Shown here piece by piece: positions 17,748 through 26,809 of a stretch of DNA of 64,000 nt. Position numbers and translations under genes: made by a program. The notes under the pieces were generated by a model. It saw nothing but the letters and a program-made list of their open reading frames with translations. It was not told the origin of the DNA and ran no database searches. Within the stretch, counting starts at the first letter, position 1. Every line of letters starts with the position of its first letter. Origin of the DNA: Salarchaeum japonicum (GTDB taxonomy: Archaea > Halobacteriota > Halobacteria > Halobacteriales > Halobacteriaceae); contig NZ_CP085324.1 of NCBI RefSeq assembly GCF_020614395.1, forward strand, positions 2,051,564-2,115,563. Reading direction: 5' to 3'.

Positions 17748-18713
17748 ATGGAGGTCGGTTTCTTCGCCGCGCACGAGCAGTACGCGCCGAGCACGCTCCT
17801 CGACCACGCGGAACTCGCGGAGGACGCGGGGTTCGATTCGGTGTGGACGAGCGACCACTTCCATCCGTGGTGGCACACGGGCGCGCACTGCGGGGCGGCG
17901 TGGCCGTGGCTCGGCGCGGCGCTCGAACGCACGGACTCGGTGCGGATGGGGACGGGCGTGACGCCCCCGGTGGGGCGCTACCATCCGGGCTTGCTCGCGC
18001 AGTTCGCGGCGACGCTCGGGTCGATGTATCCGGGGCGCGCGCACCTGACGCTCGCGACCGGGGAGGCGATGAACGAGCGCCCGCTGGGGTTCGAGTGGCC
18101 GGACTACCCGGAACGTCGCGCGCGCCTCGTGGACGCCTGCCGCATCTATCGGGAACTGATGACCGGCGAGTTCGTGGACTACGACGGCCACTACTGGAAT
18201 CTGGACGACGCGAAACTCTACACGCGGCCCGACGAGGACGTGCCGCTGTACGTCGCGGGAAACGGCGTGCACTCCGCGGAGGTCGCGGGCCGGTACGCGG
18301 ACGGCTTCCTCACGCTCGCGCCGATCGAGACGTACGAGACGGAGCTCGTGCCCGCGCTCGAAGCCGGCGCGGCGGAAGCCGGACGAGACCCGAGCGAGGT
18401 CAAGCGAATCCGGCAAGCGGGCGTCTCGTACGCCGACGAGTACGCGGACGCGCTCGACGCGGTGGAGTTCTGGACGGGGTCGATGGCGGTCGGGTTCGAC
18501 GAGGCCGTGGCCGACCCCCGCGAAATCGAGTCACGGGGTCGGGAGATACCGCGAGCGGAGTGGAGCGAGTGGGGGCTCGTCACGGACGACGTTACGGAGG
18601 TGCGGGAGTTGCTCGCGCGCCACGAGGACGCGGGGTTCGACGAGGTGGAACTCCTCTCCAGCAGTCCGAATCAGGAAGGGTTCGTCGCGGCGATGGCGGA
18701 CGACGTGCTCTAG
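17748..18713 (+). CDS. F420-dependent LLM-class oxidoreductase (TIGR03557-type)
   Basis: The 321-residue TIM-barrel protein belongs to the luciferase-like superfamily branch that uses coenzyme F420. Typical parts are 'GFFAAHEQYAPSTLLDHAEL', 'SVWTSDHFHPWW', 'VTPPVGRYHPGLLAQFAATL' and 'LATGEAMNE'. The last matches the G6PD-like/TIGR03557 group. It probably oxidises or reduces a small substrate with F420. Its stop codon overlaps the stop of the convergent zinc-finger gene. Confidence 0.85.
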   Translation: MEVGFFAAHEQYAPSTLLDHAELAEDAGFDSVWTSDHFHPWWHTGAHCGAAWPWLGAALERTDSVRMGTGVTPPVGRYHPGLLAQFAATLGSMYPGRAHLTLATGEAMNERPLGFEWPDYPERRARLVDACRIYRELMTGEFVDYDGHYWNLDDAKLYTRPDEDVPLYVAGNGVHSAEVAGRYADGFLTLAPIETYETELVPALEAGAAEAGRDPSEVKRIRQAGVSYADEYADALDAVEFWTGSMAVGFDEAVADPREIESRGREIPRAEWSEWGLVTDDVTEVRELLARHEDAGFDEVELLSSSPNQEGFVAAMADDVL

Positions 18714-18886
18714 GGCGACCAGCCGCAGACCGTGCAGGTGGTGGCGTCGTCGTCGTGGAGTCCGCCGCAGTCGGGACACTGTTTCTTGTTATAGCTTCGG
18801 TCCCACGTCGCGGGCGACGTGTCGTGACCGCGTGCTTCGAGGAACTCGTCGAGGACGCCGTCGGTGGACTCCTGTGCGCTCGACAT
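18710..18886 (-). CDS. HVO_0416-family small zinc finger protein
   Basis: The 58-residue protein has an N-terminal helical segment ending 'DEFLEARGHDTSPATWDRSYNKK'-like (residues 13-35). A compact zinc ribbon follows with CPDC and CTVC pairs (four Cys), ending GWSP. Small zinc-finger proteins of this type are widespread in haloarchaea and often act in regulation. The target is unknown here. It converges on the F420 oxidoreductase gene and overlaps its stop by two bases. Confidence 0.8.
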   Translation of the reverse strand: MSSAQESTDGVLDEFLEARGHDTSPATWDRSYNKKQCPDCGGLHDDDATTCTVCGWSP

Positions 18887-18973
18887 TACATGCCATGGTA
18901 TGACACACCACGACTTAAGCGTATCGGGCGGACAGACGGCAGGTATCGAACCGGGAAAACGAGCGGGTGCGGG

Positions 18974-19570
18974 CTAGATGCTGTCGATGACGCCGCCGAT
19001 AGCCCCGAAGACGAGCGGGTAGACGAGGCCGGCGAGGAGGACGGCTGCGGAGAGCTCCGGCGCGAGGGCCGCGGTCGTACCGAGCGCGGAGACGGTGTAC
19101 TCGAAGACGAACACGCCGGCGACGGCGAGCACGAGGTACCCGCCGGCGATACCCGCGCCGACGCCCGCGGCCTGCGCGCCGCTGAGGGTCGCGCGAACGC
19201 GGCGCGCGGCGAGGAAGCCCGCGAGCACGAGGACGAGCGCGGGCACGACGTAGTAGACGAGTTTCGGGACGGTGCTGGTGAGCGCGGAGATGGCGTCGGT
19301 GAGGCCGCCCGCGGCCGCGCTCTCCAGGTAGTTCCCGGACGCGCTCTCACCGCCGACGCTGACTGCCACCTCCACGTTGTGGGCGTTGTAGAACACCCAG
19401 CCGGCGACCTGCCAGCCGGGAATGTCGCCGCTGGACTCGACGCCGTCCACGAGCATGAACGCGTAGACGAGGACGTAGTTCAGGACGTACGCGGCCGCAC
19501 CGATGGCGGCGCTGACGGGGAGGGCTGACGGAACCGGACTACCGGAACCGGACTGGCGATTCGTTGCCAT
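18974..19570 (-). CDS. Haloarchaeal multi-pass membrane protein, unknown function
   Basis: The 198-residue protein has about five hydrophobic segments (near residues 17-40, 85-105, 108-130, 135-160 and 170-195). A polar extracytoplasmic-looking loop around 'DGVESSGDIPGWQVAGWVFYNAHNVEV' separates the first two. No enzymatic motif is visible. The ATG at 19570 follows a minus-strand TATA-like ATTTTATG about 29 nt upstream. It is monocistronic by spacing. I do not recognise a specific family with confidence. Confidence 0.7.
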   Translation of the reverse strand: MATNRQSGSGSPVPSALPVSAAIGAAAYVLNYVLVYAFMLVDGVESSGDIPGWQVAGWVFYNAHNVEVAVSVGGESASGNYLESAAAGGLTDAISALTSTVPKLVYYVVPALVLVLAGFLAARRVRATLSGAQAAGVGAGIAGGYLVLAVAGVFVFEYTVSALGTTAALAPELSAAVLLAGLVYPLVFGAIGGVIDSI

Positions 19571-19642
19571 ACCTGAGTCCGGGACGCCCGCACACATAAA
19601 ATCTCGCACCCGGCCGGCCGTGAAAAAGACGGTTCGCGGGCG

Positions 19643-21154
19643 TTAGAGGTCGTAGAGGTCGCGGAACTTGGACTCGGCGTAGTCGAGGAAGTAGTCGGCC
19701 GTGTAGGGTTCGCCGGTCGCTTCCTCGACGAGGTCGGGCGTCGTGTAGCGCTTGCCGTGCTGGTGGACGTTCTCGCCGAGCCAGTCGTGGAGCGCGTCGA
19801 AGTCGCCGGCGGCTACCTTCGCGTCGAGGTCGTCGATGTCCTCGTCGGCGCTCGCGTAGAGCTGGGCGGCGAGCACGCTCCCGAGCGAGTACGTCGGGAA
19901 GTACCCGAAGTTGCCGTGACTCCAGTGGATGTCCTGCAGGCAGCCCTCCGCGTCCGTGTCGGGCGTGACGCCGAGGTACTCCTCCATCTTCTCGTTCCAG
20001 ACCTCGGGTACGTCTTCGACGTCGAGGTCGCCGCTGATAAGGTCGCGTTCGATTTCGAACCGGAGGATGATGTGCATGTGGTAGGTGAGTTCGTCCGCCT
20101 CCACGCGGATGCGGTTCTCCGGATAGATCTGGTTCGCGGCCTCGTACACGTCCTCGACAGTCGCGTCGTCAATGCCGTCGAAGTGCTCCTTGAGGTCGTC
20201 GAGCACGAGGTCGTAGAACGCGCGACTGCGCCCGATGTGGTTCTCCCAGAGCCGGCTCTGGGACTCGTGGACGGTGAGGTCGCGGGACTCCCCGAGTGGA
20301 TTCCCGTACTCATCCTGGGGGACGCCGAGGTTGTACTGGGCGTGGCCGTACTCGTGAACGGTGCTCATCAGCGCGCCGAGGGGGTCGGACTCGTCGAAGC
20401 GCGTCGTGATGCGGGTGTCGAACTGGTTGCCGGACGTGAAGGGGTGACTGGAGGTGTCGAGGCGGCCGCGTTCGAAGTCGTAGTCCACCTTCGCCAGCAC
20501 GTCCCGGCTGAGCGCCTCCTGGGCGTCCTCGGGGTAGGTGCCGTCGAAGGGCTGGGCGAGGTCGGCGTCCGCGTCGTTCAGTTCGTCGATGAGCGGGACG
20601 AGTTCGTCGCGCAGGCGGGTGAGCACGCGCTCCGCGGTGTCGAGGTCGAGGTAGGGTTCGTAGTCCGCGAACAAGACCTCGTAGGGGTCGGCGTCGGGGT
20701 CGATGTGTTCCGCGTACTCGCGCTTAAGTTCCACGAGGTCTTCGAGGTAGGGCGCGAACGCAGAGAAGTCGTCCTCGGCCTTCGCGTCCTCCCACACCTG
20801 CAACGCCTCGCTCGACGTCTCCGAGATCTCCTCGACGAGTTCGACGGGCACGGCGTCCGCGCGCTCGTACTGGCGTCGAATCTCGCGGACGACCGCTTCC
20901 TGTTCGGGGGTGAGGTCGGCGTCGTCGAGTTCGTCCAGCCACTCGCCCACGTCGTCGTCCGTCAGGAGTTCGTGGTGGATGGCCGACAGCGCCGAGAGCT
21001 GTTTCGAGCGGGCGGGCGCGCCGCCCGCCGGCATCATCACCTGCTGGTCCCACGAGAGCACGCCGGACGCGCCGCCGACGTACGTGAGGCGTTCGTACTG
21101 GTCGAGCAGTTCCTCGTACGCGGCAGGAGCGTCAGTCTCCTCTGCGGTTGCCAT
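19643..21154 (-). CDS. Carboxypeptidase M32 (thermostable carboxypeptidase Taq-like)
   Basis: The 503-residue cytosolic zinc metallocarboxypeptidase removes C-terminal residues from peptides. The zinc signature HEYGH is at 267-271 (H267 and H271 zinc ligands, E268 catalytic). The third ligand is expected in the 'VHESQSRLWENHIGRS' region about 30 residues later, a hallmark of family M32. The length is standard. A minus-strand TATA-like GATTGATACG lies 29 nt before the ATG and overlaps the 3' end of the upstream M20 peptidase gene, so it may be separately transcribed. Confidence 0.95.
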   Translation of the reverse strand: MATAEETDAPAAYEELLDQYERLTYVGGASGVLSWDQQVMMPAGGAPARSKQLSALSAIHHELLTDDDVGEWLDELDDADLTPEQEAVVREIRRQYERADAVPVELVEEISETSSEALQVWEDAKAEDDFSAFAPYLEDLVELKREYAEHIDPDADPYEVLFADYEPYLDLDTAERVLTRLRDELVPLIDELNDADADLAQPFDGTYPEDAQEALSRDVLAKVDYDFERGRLDTSSHPFTSGNQFDTRITTRFDESDPLGALMSTVHEYGHAQYNLGVPQDEYGNPLGESRDLTVHESQSRLWENHIGRSRAFYDLVLDDLKEHFDGIDDATVEDVYEAANQIYPENRIRVEADELTYHMHIILRFEIERDLISGDLDVEDVPEVWNEKMEEYLGVTPDTDAEGCLQDIHWSHGNFGYFPTYSLGSVLAAQLYASADEDIDDLDAKVAAGDFDALHDWLGENVHQHGKRYTTPDLVEEATGEPYTADYFLDYAESKFRDLYDL

Positions 21155-21180
21155 GTGAAAGAGTCACTCGTGGGGACGTA

Positions 21181-22272
21181 TCAATCCTCCCGAACCGGCC
21201 AAGCGTTCGCCAGCCCGCGGTAGGTCTCGTAGCAGACGTCGAGGGTGTCGAGGGAGACGCTCTCCGTCTTCGTGTGGGCTTCGCCGGGTTCGCTCGCGCC
21301 GCAGACGACGCACGCGGTTCCCTCGTCGGCGAGCCAGCCGGCGTCGGTGGCGTGCGGTTTCACGACGTGCCTGGGCGCGCCGGACTGGGCGTCGGCGGCG
21401 GCGTCGAGCACGGCGTCCGCGAACGCGTCGCTCGTGCACTCCATCGGCGGGAGGTCCTGGTCGACGCTCCACGAGACGCCGGGGACGCTGGTGACGCGGT
21501 CGAGGTCGGCGCGCTCGCCGGGGACGGTGCGTTCGTCCACGGTGACCTCGCAGGTGTCGGGGATGACGTTCCACGCGCTCCCGCCGTCGATGCCGGTGAC
21601 GGCGACGCTCCCCTCGACGCGCTCGCCCATCACCTCGACCGCGGGGAAGTCGAGTTCGCGCACCACGTCCACGGCGTCGCTCGCGCGGTAGATGGCGTTC
21701 TCGCCGGACGCGGGTTCGCTCGCGTGCGCGGCGACGCCCTGCGCGTAGATGGTGCTGCCGCGGCGGCCCTTGTGCGCGACGACCACGTCGGTGACGCCGT
21801 CCGTGGTGTAGCTCGTGGAACCCTCCGCGACGACGGCGTAGTCGGGGGCGTCGTGGCGTTCGAGGTGGTGCCGGACGCCGATGCCGCCCTGTTCTTCGCC
21901 GACGAACGAGCAGAAGACGAGTTCGCAGTCGGGGTCGGCGTCCCGGAACGCGACCATCGCCGCGGCGACAGCGCCCTTCATGTCCGCCGCGCCCCGGCCG
22001 TACAGCCGGCCGTCCTCCTCGTACACGACGTACTCGCCGTCATCGACCTGTTCGTCCGCGGGCGGCACCACGTCGTGGTGACCGACGAGCGCGACGGAGT
22101 CACCGGAACCCTTTCGCGCGATAATATTTCCGCCGTTCGGGGCGTCGTCCCGGAGTACGTCGGCGTCCGTGTGCTCGCGGAGCCAGTCCTCGATTTCGTC
22201 GCCGGCGGCGGTCTCGTCCTCGTGGCTCGGCGTCTCGACGAGCCGTCGCGCCAGCGCGTGTACGTCGTCCAT
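21181..22272 (-). CDS. M20 family metallopeptidase (ArgE/DapE-like deacylase)
   Basis: The 363-residue zinc-dependent hydrolase acts on N-acylated amino acids or dipeptides. 'VALVGHHDVVPP' carries the first metal His/Asp, 'YGRGAADMKGAVAA' the bridging Asp, 'CSFVGEEQGGIG' the catalytic Glu pair, and 'VKPHATDAGWLADEG' a late ligand region. The dimerisation domain spans roughly 165-275. ArgE, DapE and LysK cannot be separated by eye, and no arginine or lysine genes adjoin it. Confidence 0.85.
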   Translation of the reverse strand: MDDVHALARRLVETPSHEDETAAGDEIEDWLREHTDADVLRDDAPNGGNIIARKGSGDSVALVGHHDVVPPADEQVDDGEYVVYEEDGRLYGRGAADMKGAVAAAMVAFRDADPDCELVFCSFVGEEQGGIGVRHHLERHDAPDYAVVAEGSTSYTTDGVTDVVVAHKGRRGSTIYAQGVAAHASEPASGENAIYRASDAVDVVRELDFPAVEVMGERVEGSVAVTGIDGGSAWNVIPDTCEVTVDERTVPGERADLDRVTSVPGVSWSVDQDLPPMECTSDAFADAVLDAAADAQSGAPRHVVKPHATDAGWLADEGTACVVCGASEPGEAHTKTESVSLDTLDVCYETYRGLANAWPVRED

Positions 22273-22373
22273 ACTCGTGGGTGGGTGCGCGGGGGGAAAA
22301 GCTGGCCGGGTGCGGGACGCCGGCTGACCGGGCGCGACACGACGAGGCGGCGCGTGTCGGCGGCGACGAACAC

Positions 22374-22380
22374 CCTTATC
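22374..22380 (+). promoter_or_regulatory. Predicted promoter of the PIN-ATPase-KH gene
   Basis: CCTTATC in the context ACACCCTTATCAGC is centred about 28 nt before the ATG at 22405. This favours a leaderless start there and rules out the long upstream in-frame extension. Confidence 0.45.
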
Positions 22381-22404
22381 AGCGGCCCGCAGGTATGTGG
22401 GGGT

Positions 22405-24264
22405 ATGAAATTAGTGCCGGACACGAGCGTCGTTATCGACGGCCGCGTGAGCGCGGGCGTCGAGTCCGGCGAGTACGCTGACGCGACGGTTATCGTCCCC
22501 GAAGCGGTCGTGGGCGAAATCGAGGCGCAGGCCAACAGCGGCCGGAGCACCGGCTGGGACGGCCTCTCGGAGCTTCAGCGACTCGCGGACCTCGCGGACG
22601 ACGGCGACATCGACCTGCAGTACGTGGGCGACCGGGCGACCGAGGAGGACATCAAGCGCGCCGCGGCGGGCGCTATCGACGCCATCATTCGGGACGTGGC
22701 GGTGGAGCACGACGCGACGTTCGTCACGAGCGACATCGTGCAGTCCGAGGTGGCGAAGGCGAAGGGCCTCGACGTGCAGTACCTCGAACCGCTCGACGAG
22801 GAGGCGGGCGCGCTCGACATCGAGCAGTACTTCGACGAGTCCACGATGAGCGTCCACCTGAAGGCGGGCGTGGTGCCGATGGCGAAGCGCGGCGACGTGG
22901 GCGACATCACGTACCAGGAGATCGGCTCCACGAAGCTCGACGTTGACACGCTGAAGGAGTACGCGAACGAGATCGTGGACACCGCAAAGCGCACGGACGA
23001 GGGGTTCGTGGAGCTCTCCGAGGAGGGGATGACCATCGCCCAGATTCGGGACATGCGTATCGCCATCGCGCGCCCGCCGTTCAGCGACGGGTTCGAGATT
23101 ACGGCGGTGCGTCCCATCGTGAAGACGACGATGGAGGAGTACGAGTTCGCGGGCGAACTCAAGGAGCGGATGCTCGAACGCGACCGCGGCATCCTCATCG
23201 CCGGGTCGCCGGGCGCGGGGAAGTCCACGTTCGGGCAGGCGGTCGCCGAGTTCCTGGACGACAACGGCTACGTCGTGAAGACGATGGAGAAACCGCGCGA
23301 CCTCCAGGTCGGCGACGAAATCACGCAGTACACGGAGCTCGGCGGGTCGATGGAGAACACCGCGGACTCCCTGCTGATGGTGCGGCCGGACTACACCATC
23401 TACGACGAGGTGCGGAAGACGGACGACTTCGAGGTGTTCGCGGACATGCGGCTCGCGGGCGTCGGGATGGTCGGCGTCGTGCACGCGACGCGCCCCATCG
23501 ACGCGCTCCAGCGGCTCGTCGGGCGCGTGGAACTCGGGATGATTCCGCAGATCGTGGACACGGTCGTGTTCATCGAGGCGGGCGACGTGGACACCGTCTA
23601 CGACGTGAGCACGGAGGTGAAGGTGCCCGAGGGCTTGATGGAAGAAGACCTCGCGCGGCCCGTGATTCAGGTGTCGGACTTCGAGACGGGTCGGCCGGCG
23701 TACGAGATTTACACGTTCAACCGCCAGGTCGTCACCGTCCCCCTCGACGAGGCGGGCGGCAGTTCGGAGTCCGGCGTCGGGAACCTCGCGAAGCAGGAGA
23801 TAAAGCGCGAGATTCAGTCCGCGACCCGCGGCCCCGTGGAGGTCGAACTCCGCGGGCAGAACACCGCCGTGGTGTACGTCTCCGATGACGAGATCAGTCA
23901 CGTCATCGGGAAGGGCGGCGGCCGCATCAGCGAAATCGAGGAGCGCCTCGGCATCAGTATCGACGTGCGGACGCTGGACGAACTCCCGGACACGCCGACC
24001 GCGTCCGGTGCGGACGGGTCGGGCAGCGCGGAGCCGCAGGGCGAGGTCGTGACGCCCGACATCACCTCCCGGCACATCAACATCCCCGTGGAGAGCGCGA
24101 GTCCGGGCGACACGGTGGAGGTGCAGGCGGACGGCGACTACCTGTTCACCGCGACGGTCGGGCGCGGCGGCGACATCCAGGTCTCGCGGGGGAGCGCCAT
24201 CGCGGAGGAACTCGAACGCGCCATCGACCGCCAGGAGCGCATCACGGTCGTCGCCAACGACTAA
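22405..24264 (+). CDS. PIN domain-ATPase-KH protein (PINc/VapC family ATPase)
   Basis: The 619-residue conserved archaeal protein has an N-terminal PIN nuclease-like domain (about 1-140; 'LVPDTSVVIDGRVS' with further Asp/Glu in 'EAVVGEIEAQ' and 'DATFVTSD'). A secretion-ATPase-like P-loop domain follows, with 'GSPGAGKSTFGQAV' near 267-280. Next comes a KH RNA-binding domain ('ISHVIGKGGGRISEIEERLG', near 495-515), and the C terminus resembles a TRAM/OB fold. The set of domains points to ATP-dependent RNA processing or ribosome-associated work. The biological role is not established. Confidence 0.9.
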   Translation: MKLVPDTSVVIDGRVSAGVESGEYADATVIVPEAVVGEIEAQANSGRSTGWDGLSELQRLADLADDGDIDLQYVGDRATEEDIKRAAAGAIDAIIRDVAVEHDATFVTSDIVQSEVAKAKGLDVQYLEPLDEEAGALDIEQYFDESTMSVHLKAGVVPMAKRGDVGDITYQEIGSTKLDVDTLKEYANEIVDTAKRTDEGFVELSEEGMTIAQIRDMRIAIARPPFSDGFEITAVRPIVKTTMEEYEFAGELKERMLERDRGILIAGSPGAGKSTFGQAVAEFLDDNGYVVKTMEKPRDLQVGDEITQYTELGGSMENTADSLLMVRPDYTIYDEVRKTDDFEVFADMRLAGVGMVGVVHATRPIDALQRLVGRVELGMIPQIVDTVVFIEAGDVDTVYDVSTEVKVPEGLMEEDLARPVIQVSDFETGRPAYEIYTFNRQVVTVPLDEAGGSSESGVGNLAKQEIKREIQSATRGPVEVELRGQNTAVVYVSDDEISHVIGKGGGRISEIEERLGISIDVRTLDELPDTPTASGADGSGSAEPQGEVVTPDITSRHINIPVESASPGDTVEVQADGDYLFTATVGRGGDIQVSRGSAIAEELERAIDRQERITVVAND

Positions 24265-24340
24265 TTCGACGGTGCTAACACCGAGTGGTCAGAAGTGGAG
24301 GCTATGACTATCGGCCGCGGCGGGACGGAGGTGCGTACTC

Positions 24341-25372
24341 GTGGTTGACGTGTCCCTGGACGGCGTGACGAAGGCGTTCGGCGCGACGACGGCGCTGGAC
24401 GACGTGTCCCTCGACGTCCGGGACGGCGAGTTCTTCACGCTCGTCGGCCCCTCCGGCTGCGGGAAGACGACGACACTCCGCGCCGTCGCCGGGTTCGAAG
24501 AACCGACCGCGGGCGCGGTTCGGTTCGACGGCGAGAACGTTACTGGGGTTCCCGTGGACGAGCGCGACGTGGGCATCGTCTTCCAGAACTACGCGCTCTT
24601 CCCGCACATGACGGTCGGGGAGAACGTCGCGTACGGCCTCCGCTTCCGGGACGCGCCCGGCGGCGCGAGCAGGGACGAACGCGTCGCGGAACTGCTCGAC
24701 CTCGTCGACCTCTCCGGGTTCGAGGAGCGCGACCCCGCGGAACTCTCGGGCGGCCAGCAACAGCGGGTCGCGCTCGCCCGCGCGCTCGCGCCCGGCCCGA
24801 GCCTCCTCCTGCTGGACGAGCCGATGAGCGCGCTCGACGCGCGGTTGCGGGAAACGCTACGCCGGCACGTCAAGCGCATCCAGCGCGACCTCGGCATCAC
24901 AACCATCTACGTCACCCACGACCAGGAGGAGGCGTTGAGCATCTCCGACCGCCTCGCCGTGATGAACGACGGCCGCGTCGAGCAGGTCGGCACGCCACAG
25001 GCGGTGTACCGCGCCCCCGAAAGCCGGTTCGTCGCGGAGTTCGTCGGCGACAACAACGTCCTCGACGGCACGGTCACCGGCCGCGAGGGCGGCGTCGCGA
25101 CGGTGGACGTGGACGGGGAGACGCTCCGCCTCGCGACCCCGGACGGGAGCGCGGGCGACCGCGTGACGTTCTGCGTGCGCCCCGAACGACTCATCCGGGA
25201 CGCGGCGTCGAACCGCCTCGACATCGACGTGGACACCGCCGAGTTCCTCGGGGAGACGACGAGAGTGTACGGGACGTGGAACGACCGGCAGGTCGTCGTG
25301 CGCCTCGACGACGTGCCCGAAACGGACACGCTCACGCTCGGGTTCGCGCCCGAGGACGCCACCGTCCTATGA
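24341..25372 (+). CDS. ABC transporter ATP-binding protein (Pot/Fbp/Wtp type) without a nearby permease
   Basis: The 343-residue importer-type ATPase starts at GTG. Walker A 'GPSGCGKTT' is near 36-44, signature 'LSGGQQQRVALARAL' near 131-145 and Walker B 'LLLLDEPMSALD' follows. The C-terminal TOBE domain ('VGDNNVLDGTVTG', 'CVRPERLI') is typical of ion, polyamine or thiamine importers. No permease or binding protein gene is adjacent. The next gene, a SAM hydrolase, overlaps it by four bases (ATGA). It may energise permeases encoded elsewhere. Confidence 0.88.
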   Translation: MVDVSLDGVTKAFGATTALDDVSLDVRDGEFFTLVGPSGCGKTTTLRAVAGFEEPTAGAVRFDGENVTGVPVDERDVGIVFQNYALFPHMTVGENVAYGLRFRDAPGGASRDERVAELLDLVDLSGFEERDPAELSGGQQQRVALARALAPGPSLLLLDEPMSALDARLRETLRRHVKRIQRDLGITTIYVTHDQEEALSISDRLAVMNDGRVEQVGTPQAVYRAPESRFVAEFVGDNNVLDGTVTGREGGVATVDVDGETLRLATPDGSAGDRVTFCVRPERLIRDAASNRLDIDVDTAEFLGETTRVYGTWNDRQVVVRLDDVPETDTLTLGFAPEDATVL

Positions 25373-26118
25373 TTACGCTCACGTCCGACTTCGGCACGCC
25401 CTATCCCGCGGCGATGAAGGGCGTGATTCTCCAGCGCACCGACGCCCGCCTCGTGGACGTCGCGCACGACCTCCCCCGGCAGGACGTGCGCGCGGCCGCG
25501 TTCTGGCTCCGCGAGGTCGTTCCGCACTACCCGCCCGCGGTTCACCTCGTCGTCGTGGATCCCGGCGTCGGCACCGACCGCGCCGCCGTCGTCGTGCGCG
25601 TCGGCGAGCACGCGTTCGTCGCGCCCGACAACGGCGTCGTCCGCCCCGCCGCCCGCGCGCTCGACGGCGACGTCGAGGTGTTCGAAATCGACGACGGCGA
25701 CGCGGCGAGTTCGACGTTCCACGGCCGCGACGTGTTCGCGCCCGCCGCCGCCGACGTACACGAAGCCGGCGTGGAGAACATCGAGGCCGTACCGGGTATC
25801 ACGCCCGCCGCGGACTGCGTCGACCTCGCGCTCCCCGACGCGACCGTGGAGGGCGACGTGGCGCGCGGCGAGGTGCTGGTCGTGGACGACTTCGGGAACG
25901 CCATCACGAACATCCCCGGCGAGTTCGTCGCGGACGCCACTAGCGTGTTCGTGAACGGCGAACGCGCGCCCGTCGAACCGTCGTACGCGCACGTCGGGGT
26001 CGGCGAGCGACTGGTGACGGTAGCGAGCCACGAGAACGTCGAACTCGCCGTGAATCAGGGCCGGGGCGCGGACGCGTTCGGCGTCCAGCCCGGAGACAGC
26101 GTGGAGGTAACGCGTTAA
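25369..26118 (+). CDS. SAM hydroxide adenosyltransferase / SAM hydrolase (DUF62, SAM-dependent chlorinase/fluorinase family)
   Basis: The 249-residue enzyme belongs to the fluorinase/chlorinase superfamily. Common archaeal members hydrolyse S-adenosylmethionine to adenosine and methionine. Family segments are 'ITLTSDFGTPYPAAMKG', 'VDVAHDLPRQDVRAAAFWL', 'VVDPGVGTDRAAV', 'VAPDNGV' and 'DDFGNAITNI'. Halogenating members carry a halide-binding insertion after the N-terminal region, which is not apparent here. ATGA overlap with the ABC ATPase shows a tight two-gene operon. Confidence 0.87.
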   Translation: MITLTSDFGTPYPAAMKGVILQRTDARLVDVAHDLPRQDVRAAAFWLREVVPHYPPAVHLVVVDPGVGTDRAAVVVRVGEHAFVAPDNGVVRPAARALDGDVEVFEIDDGDAASSTFHGRDVFAPAAADVHEAGVENIEAVPGITPAADCVDLALPDATVEGDVARGEVLVVDDFGNAITNIPGEFVADATSVFVNGERAPVEPSYAHVGVGERLVTVASHENVELAVNQGRGADAFGVQPGDSVEVTR

Positions 26119-26381
26119 GTCGCGGTTTCGGCTTCGGTTTCGGCGTCGTCGGGGATCGTGGTGAGGGAGTAGAGGCTCTGGCGAGCGTCGGCGAAGTAGA
26201 TGTCTTCGTCGACGACGTCGCGGTTTTCGAGGCGTTCGAGCGCGTACCGAACGGTGCGCGCGGACAGCATCGACTCCTCCACGATTCCCTTCTGGGTTTT
26301 CGGGCCGTCGTATTCGAGAACCTTGTAGACGAGTTTCGCGCTCGGCGGGAGGTCTTCGAGGACGTCCTCTGCTGCATCCAT
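26115..26381 (-). CDS. Winged-helix transcriptional regulator (MarR/TrmB-like)
   Basis: The 88-residue HTH protein reads 'SAKLVYKVLEYDGPKTQKG' then recognition helix 'MLSARTVRYALERLENRDVV', followed by a beta wing. This is a single winged-helix domain with an acidic tail. The start at 26381 is preferred over the in-frame ATG at 26399 because the minus-strand TATA-like ATTTATGG (near 26413) is only 14 nt from the latter. Four bases overlap the 3' end of the convergent SAM hydrolase gene. Confidence 0.8.
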   Translation of the reverse strand: MDAAEDVLEDLPPSAKLVYKVLEYDGPKTQKGIVEESMLSARTVRYALERLENRDVVDEDIYFADARQSLYSLTTIPDDAETEAETAT

Positions 26382-26505
26382 CGTTACGAATCGAAACATC
26401 CCGGACGACCATAAATCTGCGGGAACTCTTCTCGTGGGGTGGTGTGTCAGGGGCGGTCGTACGACAAGCGAACTGCTTTTGAGCGTCCCGCGCGCAGTCC
26501 CGGGT

Positions 26506-26808
26506 ATGTCGACCGAGACAGCGCCCCGAATGGACGCTCACCGCCGCGGCGTGGCCGTGACCACGGTCGCCTGCCTCACCGGCGTGGCGGCGGGCGTCCT
26601 GTCGAGCGCGCTCGCGACCGGTGCGACGGACACCACCGGCCTCGGGCTCGCCATCGTCGCGATGCTCGTCAACCTCGGGGTGCTCCGCGTGGTCGGCGTG
26701 AACGTCAACGAATTCGGCGCGAAAGACCACCTCTACACCGCGTTCATGACGTTCGCGCTCTGGTTCATCACGTGGGGCATCCTCCTCACTGAATCGGTGA
26801 GCCTGTAG
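26506..26808 (+). CDS. EMC6-like membrane protein
   Basis: The 100-residue protein has three hydrophobic helices (about 15-38, 42-62 and 75-97) with 'VVGVNVNEFGAKDHLYTAFMTFALWFITW'-type spacing (residues 62-90). It resembles the EMC6/Rab5-interacting family found in haloarchaea directly before ABCE1. EMC6 in eukaryotes is part of a membrane-protein insertion complex. Whether the archaeal protein has that role is inference. One base separates its stop from the ABCE1 ATG, so the two are surely co-transcribed. Confidence 0.75.
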   Translation: MSTETAPRMDAHRRGVAVTTVACLTGVAAGVLSSALATGATDTTGLGLAIVAMLVNLGVLRVVGVNVNEFGAKDHLYTAFMTFALWFITWGILLTESVSL

Positions 26809-26809
26809 G

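Noticed and set aside
21148-22404. Long N-terminal extension of the PIN-ATPase gene
   Set aside because: The extension is antisense to the M20 peptidase; the PIN domain and a well-placed TATA box define the start at 22405.
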